A stretch of DNA of 64,000 nucleotides from Lobosporangium transversale (taxonomy: Eukaryota > Mortierellomycota > Mortierellomycetes > Mortierellales > Mortierellaceae), in assembly GCF_002105155.1 (NCBI RefSeq), contig NW_019029029.1, positions 62,001-126,000 of the forward strand, given 5' to 3'. Positions 39,938-52,200 of this stretch are shown here, piece after piece. Both the position numbers and the translations under genes were made by a program. Numbering within the stretch: position 1 is the stretch's first letter; every line of letters starts with the position of its first letter. Below the pieces are notes generated by a model. The model had not been told where the DNA came from. It saw only the letters and a program-made list of their open reading frames with translations, and did no database searches.

Positions 39938-42900
39938 CTACCAATAATCCTCAGAGCTCATACTGGCAACACTCATGCAGTCGCTGGCCATACCAGCATC
40001 TTCATCTCTGGTTCTCAGTTTTTGGTTTCTTGAACTCAGGTCCTGCTGCTGATTTGACGTCAGTGGCACGAGTTCTTCCTCTTCTGTACCATGTGTCACA
40101 TCGTTGTCTATGCATGTTGATACTGAAGCCCATGACTCCGGTCGACTTACTAATGATACTTTGGGCCGCTGCATAGGTTGTTGGAGGTCCTTTTGAAGCC
40201 TTTTCTTGGACTTATCCGACAATTCAGTCTGTTGGTGATGACCAGGGGAGGTAGACGTCTTTTTGTAGTACGTTTCCCCAGCTTTCTCAGGCTGCAGAAT
40301 CGAGGTTTCTAAGGAGCTTGCCGAGCCCTTGCGCTCCTTCTGGGCTATATCCTCATCGTCATTCATATCATCTTCTTCATCAGAATCGCCGATCATATCT
40401 TCTGACCGCCCTCCAATCAATAGCGCAGTAAATTGGCTAGCCTTTTGTTGCCATGTCTGAGGGATGATGTATCCTGGAGAATAGCTCTCCAAGCGACTTG
40501 AGACCTTTAGACGACGGCCTGGTGTAATACTTTCAAACCATCCCTTCTTACTCTTGGTCCTTCCAAGAGATGTCATAGATGGCTTCCTACCGAGGCTTTG
40601 ATTATCTGTGTTCTGGGTAGCCCCATGATCATTTTCCTCGTACTCTGATAGTGGTAACCGCTTGTATGTACCGTCATTATGGACCTTAGCCTTAGTAACC
40701 AGGAATAGGTTTTCTAGTCGCTGTCGTTCAACTGTCGACAATTCAAGTTGCCTCATTCGCTGATCCCTGGACATTCTTTCAAAGACGAGCTCGTTCATAA
40801 ATGTATACATCCTATTGAGGACACCAATATGCATAAACCCTGCTCGACCGCTCTTCTGCCAACATCCATGCTTTTCCAAAAAGCTCTCCAGCTCTTGCCT
40901 TGGCATGGGCCGATAGCAGATAGACCCTGGAAAAGCTGGTGAGAATTCCTTGGGAGTCAACTGAGGTATTTCCTCGTGGTTCTTACGGTAGAGATCGTCC
41001 CAGAAGAGATACCACCATTGATGAATCCGAGTTCTGTTCACAGCTGCCATCCGTTCATACAGGAAATCAATGGCCAGAGTGACGTCGGTTGAAGGGAAAC
41101 GGACCTTTGGGTTTTCTTCGGTAGCCAAGACAAGAGCTTCTAGGTCTTTCCGCTTCAAGGTAGGATTGTCATAAACATTAATAAAGAAATCATAGGACAG
41201 AGTCGCGTCTTTGTGCTGTGCTTCGTGCCGATAATGAGCTTGGTATGCCTGCATAACTCGTTTAACCTTCTTGGTGCCTCTGGACACGAGAGCATGATTA
41301 TCACGAAGTAGTCGCGCCAATGCTGGCGTCATTTGAAAATCTCTGGTAATGCCAATGATGTCGTGGCCAATAGTGGTTTCGTGCGATAGTTGAGCCGATC
41401 CTTCGGGATCCTGAACTTCTCCATCAGAATACGTGATTGTGACAGAGAATCCGGGGTTCATGTTGTGCCCTTGCCAGCTAGACATCTTCTTCCGATGAAT
41501 AGTAAATAGTCCACGCTTGTAACTAACAGGGGCGTTTACTAGAGACATCTGTTAAAGATACCGAAATAGATAAATCAGTGGTCCTGCATCTCATTTGACC
41601 CGCTGAACCAGACAACAGAATTGATTTTCCCTCCTATAAAGTGCAATAAGCTTACCTCCATGGTGCCATTGCTCTCTCTACCTCTATGGACGCCTCTCAT
41701 CTCAACAAATGGGCGTATAACAAATTTCCCATCCAGTGCTCGGAGTTGGTACCTTAGTTCCCTTCGCCTTTGAATCTCAGCATCTTGGTTCTGCTGGATG
41801 TAGCGATCCAGGTCATGTTCTTTGACAAGAGTCACTACAACAGATGATTCATCATAAACAAAGACCACGGAAAACGGGAATGGGACTACGTAAGCCTTTC
41901 CGAAATAAGTCTTGATGTTGGATGTCATAAACTCTGGCGCATAATACATATCTGGCCCTACAAACTCTTTTAAAATAAGAGTCCGCTTGCGCACCATGAC
42001 GGGCGTCAGGAATTGGCATGCTTGCGAGTATGATCTTAGGCCAATTTGCCTTACAATACGGAGGTTCTCCACATGGCGCTCTGCAACTGTACCAGCAAAG
42101 TTGAGTAAATAGGGCGGTCGATGTGGCGATTGACTATATGCCACAATCTTGTTCTCAGGCATCTTGAACGAGTCATCAATAAGCAAAGTTGTCGTCCATG
42201 TCTCCTGCCAGATACGTCGCTTAATATGCTTGAAGTAATTGAGTTTTGGATTGAATATCTCAAGTGAAAAATCAAGTCGTTGTTGGATCTGCTTGAGCAT
42301 GATCTGGAACTTTTGAGTTTGTCGGATCACAAACCAAATGACAATGACGCACATAAGGATATACGCTGCCACCAACATGATTCCGAGTGCATTGACAGAT
42401 AGAGGGCCAACTTTTAGGACGATGAATAAGCCAATTACGCTAGTGACAACGGTGCAAGCTCGTGACCAATACTCGCTTAGGTTCTGAGAAGCGTATAGGA
42501 AAGGTTTTGTGCGGTAGTGTCGATATATTAAGCTGACTGTGAAGACTATCTGAAGCCCCGCACGGGTTGCCTCGATAGTCCTGCGTTCGTAGCCTCGGAA
42601 GAGGCAGTTATCTTTGGAGAAGAGGACAACTATGACAACAGCAAGGAGCTTATTGAACATCACAACAACTTTGTACGTCCCTTGCTCCCTTCTGTAGCCT
42701 AATAAAGTGGAACAAGTATGCATTAAACCTTAAGTATAAAGAGTATAGTTATAAGGGTCTAGAAAGATAGACTATAGCTTTGCTTTCATAACATTGACCT
42801 CATACCGTTATAGAGGAAATTGTACGGACAGTTATCTGAGTTGGTCAAGCGCTTGTATTCCTCATCTGGGTCCAGCCTCCGTTCACCTTGCTCAGTATAC

Positions 42901-45761
42901 TTGTCAATCCTCGGCAAGTTAAGGATTACTAATCTTCTGATTGCCAGCGGAAAGTATAGTGTGTTTACACAAAGAGTGAATATTGCTAATGGGATGATTA
43001 CATATGCAAAATTGAGGTCTTGGATCTTCATAGATGTAACATAACAAAAATCAGACGGATTTCGATAAATGCCACTAGGTCCAAGTGGTGTAAGGACTGG
43101 GAAATCTACGTTTTTATAGGGATTCGAGGTAGGCCACATAGTATCGGACCAAACTAAGGCGTCGAACGACAACTTTGCCAGAGGCAGATATAATGTTGTT
43201 AGCAGGAAGACAATGGAGATTGTTTCAATACGCTGCTTTTTTGAGCGAAGGCTCCAAGAGGATACTTCAAGCCCCTATTACCATAGTAGTATAAGGCTGG
43301 TTAGTATAGAAAGCATAAATGCAAGCCAATTCTGCTTTTTTCAAAGCATTTAACGCAGGCACGAGCCTTACTTCTATGTCATCATTAGGATCAGTCTTGG
43401 TCATAATCTTGAATGTATACAATCCGATACAGCAGACCAAGGTGAACAAAATCAAGAATATCATCCCATGACCCAGCGCTCTTGGGAAATCCAGAGATAA
43501 AATAGCAGGGATGATGTTGACAGTGGCATAAAGCCACTTTTGGTTGATGAATGTGTTACCAGAAACAGAGAGGTATAATCCGACGAACTGTAAAAAATCG
43601 CGAATGATCTCAAGTCGCATCCATGATATGCCAATGTTCGAAGCTTCACCACTCATGATTCCATCTACTGCTGAGGATAGGAGCACGTTCTGGAGCTCCT
43701 GATCAAAAAATCCTGGGGGTTTGGTCACATTTATCTTCAGCTGATCGAGTGACACGCCTGTGGGGACTCTTCCCAGTGGAGGGAACATGCCTTCCTTAGA
43801 ATCTTGTGCTTGCTTTTTCTTTTGCTTTGCGGCTTGTTTGGCTCCTGTTTTTTCCTGTTTGGATGCCTCTAAAGGCTCCAATGCGGGGGAGAGCGGTACT
43901 TTAGAGAAGTTGGCTGGTTTTAAGGAAGAAAGATATGCATCAAGAGCTGGATAGGTAATCAGAGGAGCGCTGGCTTGGAACAGGGCATCAGCGCTATTAA
44001 GTGAAGAATTCTCTGGTGCACTTCCTGTACGTGCAGTCCCCAATGGAGTACCTCCCATGTATTTTTGAGAAACTTCCAGTTTGTGTGAGGCGTTTGTTAA
44101 GGTTGACTGTGAAGGGCGTGTAACAGAATTTGAGTTAAGCTTCTCTACGATTATTGTAACGTCGGCTTGGGTTGATTTGTTCTCGTTTTCATTCTCAAGT
44201 AATCCGATCTTTTCCTTGTTACTACTATCGTCAGATCGGAGAGAATCCTCCTCAAGGTCCGAATCTTCATCCAAACTACCGAAAGATAATGCTTTGGGGG
44301 TATATTCCTGTTGAAGCTGATTGGTTTTCTCAATCGTTTTGTTGTCCGCTTGGATCAGAATGTTCTGGCTATCTGATCTAGTTGTTCTGCGTTCACGACT
44401 TCGCCCGGTAGACACAATAGTTACTGCTTCATCTACCACGCGGCTGACGCTTCCGTTATTGTGGCCACTATCTGATCTATCCTCGCCACGGTTTTTAGAA
44501 ATGATCACAGTTCCTGACCCAGAAGCCCCTACAAGCTTGGGAATAACCGGTCTGGCGGGAATGCCTTTTACAATCGCATACATAATGTCGGGCCTTTGCT
44601 TCTTGTTACCGTTATCTTTATCCTCTCTCTGAGCTTTCATGCGTTCCTTCTCCTTCAAGTCTACATCACTTCTTTCTCGCCGTTGGTTAGCTGGATGTTG
44701 TTTCCGCTGTATATTCAAAATTGGTTCGGACGATGTCTTGGATCTTTTATTATGGGCTGCTGCTGTTCTCTTGCTTGAGTTAGAGTCAACTAAATCCAAA
44801 ATTTTGTCGACTTGCTCCTGAGCACCCTGATTATCTTTAGACTTTGGTATTATTGTGGATATTGAGCCGCGACTATTTCCTGCTGTGTCCAGAGTGAGTT
44901 TTGGCTCCACGCTTGGCTTGACTAGAATCATTAATATAAAAAGAAATAATATTGTAAGTCGAAAGGTGAATGATTTTCGATTACACAGCCTATACTAGTG
45001 TGTTACATCGTCATACCTAGAGGCAAAAGGGCATCGATAGGCCGCCCAAGGGGCTCGGAGCCAAGCACGAGAGGATGATTTCGAGCAAGGTGTTGATGAC
45101 GGTTCAAGGATGCCTCTTTAGTCTGCACTGGTGGTATCACAGCCAGCTTCAATATACCTTCATTTCTTTTTGTTGGAGTTGAAAGAGATGTTAGAGCGCG
45201 CGCTTCTTTGCCTGAAGATAGTCTTTGCCTTCCGGTATCGATTATAAGGTCTGGCTTTGGGTTGGAATGTCGTCGTGTATTATGTGTATTATGTGTATTA
45301 TGTGTATTATGTGTATTATGTGTAGTTTGCGTAGTCTGAACAGTCTTGGGAGCAGTACTTCTGAAAGGCCGCGCCGGAGGTGGAATCGATGGCTGAGTTT
45401 TGATTGTATCTAATGAATGTCGATTTGATCCAAAGACGTGCCCTTGAGCTGGCGCTACTGATCGGAGAGGAAATAGAGGTGCATCTCCTCTTGGTCCTGA
45501 CCCAGAAACAGAGGTCGATGGTAAAGCGCAAGTATTGACGGGACTAATAAAAGGATTGCTACCAGTAGATGATAATAAAGCTGGTGATGACCCTGACACT
45601 CTCGGTTGGGTAGCTAGGTGAGCTATGACAGGAGGACCTGCTTTGTTTAAGGAAGTACGCCGTGCCTGTGAGCGTGGTGTTTGTACAGGTGTCTCGAGGT
45701 CGCTCCAAAATGAAATCAGATTGTTGACGTTAGGTGATTTTTGTGGAGCATGGTTGGGCAT
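39938..45761 (-). CDS. Large polytopic membrane protein, uncharacterised
   Basis: Five exons (45761-45017, 44921-43372, 43274-42806, 42698-41656, 41548-39938) join in frame to 1805 aa. The exon 2 donor is GTAAGG at 43371; the short intron has an ACTAAC branch-point match and removes a stop-containing stretch. Residues 1 to about 600 are disordered, Ser/Pro-rich, with a (Thr-His-Asn)n run. About ten hydrophobic segments lie between about 690 and 1080, such as MIFLILFTLVCCIGLYTF, YVIIPLAIFTLCVNTLYF, and IMLVAAYILMCVIVIWFVI. A cytoplasmic-looking tail of ~700 residues follows, with an aromatic motif (HQWWYLFWDD) and an acidic, Ser-rich end. The membrane block with a juxtamembrane YRREQGTYKVVVMFNK segment is loosely reminiscent of fungal TRP-like channels. 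That is only a resemblance, and I cannot assign a family. Confidence 0.8.
45273..45318 (-). repeat. Nine-base coding tandem repeat encoding Thr-His-Asn
   Basis: About five perfect copies of a 9-mer (plus strand TGTATTATG) in the first exon of the large membrane-protein gene encode a THN tripeptide run. The unit is a multiple of three, so copy changes stay in frame. Confidence 0.9.
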
Positions 45762-46261
45762 CCTTGCGGAAGAGTTGTAGAAGGTATTTGTAAACTGAGA
45801 TATGAGAGTTGGCCCGCAGCGAGAGCGGTGTCAGAGACAGAAGAAGTCGATAAGTTGATGTTGGAAAAAGAACAATAGCTTTAGTGGCGTACGAATAGAG
45901 TGAAGAGCGTGAGTATGTGTGAATGAGTGTATAAGTGAGAGAATAAGTGAAAATAGGAATGTAGGGCGAGAGTGAATAAAGAGGAGTGAGAGTGGTGACC
46001 AGAAGTGGCATAAAGAAAAAAAGACCAGGGGCGCAACGAACATGCATGCCACGATAAAATGCTGTCCATAATCAATTCAAAAAAAAGGGGGTGAAATGTT
46101 GTGCTGTGTGTGATATTTGCTCGAATCATCCCTCCGTCATTGATCCAAGCACAAGCCTGGTTATGGTCAGCATGATCATCCACACGCTCCCCCTTTTTTT
46201 TAAACTTTTAATTTTTTTTATTATTTTTTATATTTTAAATAATATTTCAAATATACAAACC
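45762..46261. other. Intergenic between the two large minus-strand genes
   Basis: 500 bp. On the minus strand the stretch 45870-46010 is a TC/TCAC-rich leader for the membrane-protein gene. Short ORFs here translate this low-complexity DNA. The 46190-46258 part is AT-rich and should hold the 3' end of the coiled-coil gene. Confidence 0.4.
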
Positions 46262-49200
46262 TCAGGCCTGCGCCTTGCGCTTGGCTAACTCAGCCTTTAG
46301 GGACCTCATGTCTTGTCTAGTGAATTCTCGTTCCCGCTGTGCTGTCTTGAGTTGGCGCATCAACTCTTCTACCTCCGATTCAAGATCACGAATCTTCTCT
46401 TGATGCTCATTCGATGATGTATCTGGGCTCATACGCATGACCCTGGCTTTCAAACGTTGATTCTCTTCTTCCAACTCTGAAAGCAGTGCATCATTCTCCT
46501 TTTGAGACTGCTCATACCGATGTCGAAGATCTAATAAAGTACGCTCTAGCTCCACCTTCTGCTGACGCAGAGGTTCCAACGCCAGAATCGCCTCGCGATG
46601 AACTTGACCAGTACCTTCAAACACTTTAAACATTTCATCCGTCGGTAAGGTTCTCCCTTGGACATATTCTGGCTCAGATTCTACTCCTTGTTGCTGCGGT
46701 GGCGGTTGCTGTTTGAGATGTTGTACCTCTGTCTGTCCCTGAATCGGTGATTGCGACAAGGACGTAGCTGATGCTGAGGTAGATCCATCTGTCAATGTCG
46801 CAAGCTCAGCGGACTTTGTTAATAGCATCGCCTGAGCCTTCGCTAGTTGTGAGCGAACATGATTGTTCTCATTTTCAGATTCTTCAAGTCGCTGCTGCAA
46901 CTCAAGGATGGTTCTTTTCTCTTCGGCCTGAAACTCATGAATAAATTGCCGTAATTTGAGAATACCATGTTCAGCTTTTACCAACTTTTCCTGCAGCTCT
47001 TTCACCTCCAAGGCGTGATCACTGGTATTCATAGGCTCATTATTATTGGATAGCAGTCCCGCATCACGGCCAGGTCCATCAATCTGCTGCGTCTCTCTCT
47101 CTACAGGTGCGCTTGCTCGGCTCTTCACTATAGATCTCTGGAGTTCAATTAGCTGAAGAGCCACTTGCGTCAAGGGCTGGATCGAATATCCCAAAAGCCT
47201 CACGTTAGTGAGCGTTGAAATAACAATTTCCTCTAAAGCATTCAACTTCTCCGATTCTCCTGGTAGCGGCACTAATTTCTCAAAGAGATCAACTATGAGT
47301 TGCGTTTGCTCTGACGCCTGCTGATGTTCATCCTGAAGTTTCGTTAAGCTATTTCTCAAGTGAATAACTTCAGGTGCCTTATCGGCAAACATGACTAGGT
47401 CTCCCTGTAACTTTTGAATCGTGTCCATTTGAGAATGGTTTTCAGCCTTTTGCATCTCTGCATAAACAATCTGTGAGTGAACCTGGGCTTCCAACTCTAG
47501 CTTCGACTTTTCCAAGGCCGAAATTTCTACCCTTAACCTTTTTTCACGCAGCGTTGCCTCATCAACAACTGTAGTATGCTTGCTAACAGTATCTTCAAGC
47601 TGACTCTGTAGTCGTGAGATAGAGTCCATATGCTGATCATAGCGCCACTTTTCCTCATCTTGATAACCTCTGAGGGCCGCCAGCTCGCTCTCTGCTACTT
47701 TTGACTGAATCTTTATCCTTTCCATCTCCTTTTGATTTTCCTGCAGCATGTCTTCTGCTTGTCGGATTTGACCTTCCAATGCATGGATCTGCTCCTCGCT
47801 CCCTCTCCTCTCTTCAACCAGCACTGTCTTGAGATGCTGTATCTCAGACATAAGACTTTCCAGATCGACATCATAGGGAGTGCCCTGTCCCTTCTCGGCT
47901 GCCTGCTTTAAATGAAGGTACTCTAAGCGTTGATCCTCAAGTTGCTGTGTGAGACTAGATAGTCGTGTTGTCCAAGTCGTCTTCTGATCCAATGCGGCCG
48001 CCACCATCTCTTCATGTTGCTTGCGCAGTGCAGCCAAGTCTTTTACAACTGCATCATGATCTTTAAGCTCTGCTTGAAGTTGCTTAAGACTACTTTTCGT
48101 CTGAACAAGTTCTTGTTCTAGATTTCTATAGAAACTAGATTCATTCTGAACCTCATCCTGACTGGCCTGTAGTCTCTCAACTTCATCCCTCGCAGCTACA
48201 AGTTCCATCTGAACACGATTCAGGAGCCCTTCGGTCCGCAGCTTTTCTTCTTGAGCCATAAAACAATCCTCTTGGAGCTTAATTATGCGTTCAGCCATGC
48301 TATCATATCCACTCTGCTCCATAGTAATATCTTTTCTGGTAATTACGAGATCATCTTCAAGCCTCATCTCACTGTTACCATGTACTCGTGCTCCTTCCAG
48401 TATATGTAAATCTACCTTGGGTGATTGTTCCAGTAACTCCGTGTGCTTCTTCATTTCATACAACTCCTGCTGTAACTTCAATAGGCGTGATTCCGAACGC
48501 TTGAGCTCCGTCTTGAGGCAAACTTCACTTCTTCTAAGTTCATCTACCTCCACACCATAGCCGTTTGCGTTTGCTTCATGCTTTGCATTTTGGTTTCTTA
48601 AAGCGACTAGTTCGGCTTCCAGCTGCACAACACGCTCCTGTGCGATTACTAGGGTGCACTGCTCAGTTATTTCCTCTTCAGCTGTAGACTCCACACCTCG
48701 TTCCGTCAACACCTGTCTCTCATTTACCTCCGTTTGAAGAGCCTGCAATTCCTCCTTTACCAAGTTATACCGATGCTCCAGCTTGGCTAGTTCAAAGGCT
48801 TGTTCATCCATATACTGAGCTTTTTCCTCTTCAAATGTATCGATTAATTTTTGCTGTATAACTCTGTAGGCATCGTCCTTCATGATCTGTTGACTCTTCA
48901 GTTCATTTCTATATCAAGTAAAGAATAGTTGGGACACTCTTTTTGTTCAGCGACTGCATAATGACAGATATTTTATTCAGCAAAAAAAAATAAAATAAAA
49001 TAAAACTCGAAAGATGTAAACTGAAAACTATTGCTCTCTTACCGATGCTTTTCAGTATCAGCCAAGAGCCTCTCCAGACTCTCAATTTTTGAATTGAGAT
49101 CACGCTTTTCAGTTTCTGAACGCTTAATTAAATCTTGCAGCTCCTTCATCTCTTCTCGTTGCCCTTTCAGCTGTCTGCGGAGGCCTTCAGCTTCTTTGGA

Positions 49201-52200
49201 GAGCTGCTCCGATGAATCCACTACTCCTCCAAGTGGGACACTTGACATTTGCTTCTCTAAAACGTACTCTTGTAGTTGATCCTGCGAGCGCTGGAGCTCT
49301 TCTCGAAGCTGCTCATTCTCTTCAAGGACTCTAGATAGCTGCTCAAATTTAGCATTGGCAGCCTGGGATTCCAAATAACTGTGTCGGACTTGCTCAAGCT
49401 CTGATTCAAGCTCCTGACATCTTGCAAGCAATTTGGATTGTGACTCGAAAGCCGCATTTGCTTGAGCGCTCAACAAGGCTTCCTGAAGGCGCCGGTTCTC
49501 TTTCGCCATAAATTCAGCCTGCTCTGAATGCCTGATAGAGAGTTGATTGAATGCAGCATTTGTCATATCCAGCTCCGTCTCTTTTCTAGCAAGTTCGCTA
49601 CGCAATTCCAGAATCAATGCGCTCTCACGGTCTGTTGTCATGGCATTAAGTTGAGCCGATAGTGACGCAATCTGCTGCTTTAACTTTTCATTTTCCACCA
49701 GTGAAGTACCTTTTGGTTCACCACCGTTCTCGTATACAACGTCATGGCTTTGTGGCACTGAATTAGAAATATGCGCTGTGTTCTGATGGGCCTCATTTGG
49801 AGGAAGAAACGATGACTCTGACTGATAAGACTGCTGTGAGCAATTGAGATCTTTCTCCGTGCTAAGCTCGAAGGACGAGCGATGTGTCATAGTTGATAGG
49901 TTACCGAATATATCACTGAGGTTTGCTGACCTTTCCTGAGCCAAAGTTACCTCCTGCTTATGTTCAATGACCGGAGAAAACTGTGATGGGAGAGTGGTTG
50001 ATTTAGATGACGGTGAGTGAGGATATGATTTCTGCTGACGCTTTTCCAATAATTCCCGGCCTTTCTCCAAAAATCTCTGCTTTTTGTCCGGTGTTGCACG
50101 AACAGTGAGCGTTCCTGTCTTCTCCAAAGGTGGTGACACCACTGCTTGTTTTTGGGGAGTCACAGCTCTGTTCAGAATATTGGAGGTTGAAAGTTGGGAG
50201 TGAGAGCTTGATTTACCGGATGAAATTCCAGCCTGGTTACCGCTAAATGAATTTTCGTTAATCCTATAAAATGGGCTCTGCTCGACAGGAATATCAGAAA
50301 AGTGTGTTGGTATTGCACTAAATTCTAGAGCTGGTAACTGTGGAGATTTTGATGATTGGGAACCTATAATTTGCTGATTCTCTGCGCTAACGCTAGCTGA
50401 GGTAGCCAATGGTTCAACTATTCCTGGATAGGCGATGGATGTTGCGGCCACAGCTCCTGTTTTATCAACATAATAGAAAGAAAGAAAAAAAAAAAAAAAA
50501 AAAAGTGAGCAAATGAAAGCATTTGAAAGGTTTAACCTCCAAGATTTTAATCCATACGTACCCAGACATATCCCTGAGGCATCTGGATAAGATTCTTCTG
50601 CTTTTTGGGTCACATCCAATGTATCAATGTTCTGAGCGATATTCCCAGCAGAGCTCGCCAACTGTATTACTTCTATTTGTGCCCGGTCTTCATCTCTTAA
50701 AGATAAAGAAGCTTGAACTACAGAGCTCTCCTCTTTGATCACAGATGAGATTGCCTCTTTCATAGATAAGGTAGCAGTGGGTGTAGTGGCGATAACATCA
50801 TCCGTAATCGCCATAGCCTGATTTTGATCCGACGTTAGGTTAGATGGTAATACATTAGGACCATCAGGAGCGGATGCTGACAAAGTAGCTGCTCCCGACA
50901 TTTCATCTATATGAGGACCTGCAACCATGTAATCAGCCTGAGGAGAGGTTTGGACCTTGCCCTTGCTTGCAGAATCGTCCCCCGGTAACTGCTTGGGCTG
51001 CAACTGCGAAAGTGATGAGGAAAAAATTGACGTTGCACTACTTTTTACACCTTTAAATAACCGTGACATGCCTCGTTCAAACGCGGCGGATTTTGGCATG
51101 TTCAGTAGATCCTCAACAGCACTTAGCGTCGAGTGGTCTAATAATGAAGTCAATCCACGTTCTTTCGGACCAGGACCTGATATAGGAGAAGTTATAGGTG
51201 TGTGTGTAGTGCCGTCTTCCGTTAGAGAGACTTGATCAAATGTAGATGTCTCGACGTCAATTTGCTGTGTTCTCCAAGGCAACGAGTCTGACTGTGAAAC
51301 GGGATGTCCATAGCTGTCATGGTGCTCATGAATTAGAGGCGTCTGCTTTGCGTAAATAAAATAAGGTGAGTGAGCCGATTCAGCATTAAGTTCCAATATA
51401 GAATAGCTGCCTTGTGGTCCCATAATACTGCTCTCGTGGGAAAATTGACTGCTAAAAGTATTGGTCAGATCGCGATGAAATGTAGGGCTGCTAGGGCCCG
51501 CAAGGTTGTCATCAAATGAGATGGGTTGACTATCAGAAGACGCTATTTGGACTTGAGACTGATGTGTATCTGGTTGCTTAGTCTCATTTTGATTACTTCG
51601 ATGAATATCTTTAACAGAAACCGGTGGTTCATCGCTTGGCTGCAAGTCATTGCTGGAGCATAGAGGCGAAGTCGCAGGTGGAATGAAAACTGGTTCCTGT
51701 GGGTACATCGAGCTTACGTCTGAGGATGATTGATCATTTGATGTCTGATTTTCTGTAAGAAATCCCGTGAAAGAAGACAATTCAGTTATTGCCTTGGGCC
51801 GTTCAGACCCCGAATTAAAATGCGGGGAAACATCAGTTGATGGTTGAGCACCAGGTACGTGATGGGACAGTCCTTGTGCTTGCCTCTGATGATTGCGTTG
51901 ATCTTGAAACTGGTTCCGGTCCACGCTTTGAGGGATTTCGTCCACCATTTTAGGTGTATCATTGGCATCCAGCCGGGATTGGCCGTGCTGAGCCGTTTCC
52001 GGCGATAAAGTGGGATGCATGTCGGCATGAATGCTATCCTGCTCACTATTCCTCTGTAGAACGGCATCAAAGTCGGCGTCCAAGGCGTCCGGCAGGCGAT
52101 AACTCAATGGTAAATTCTATAACCGAAATTGGAAATAATCAAAAATAGAAAAGTTAGGTAAATGAGCTACATAGCTCTCAGTTTGATTTGATCGTAACAG

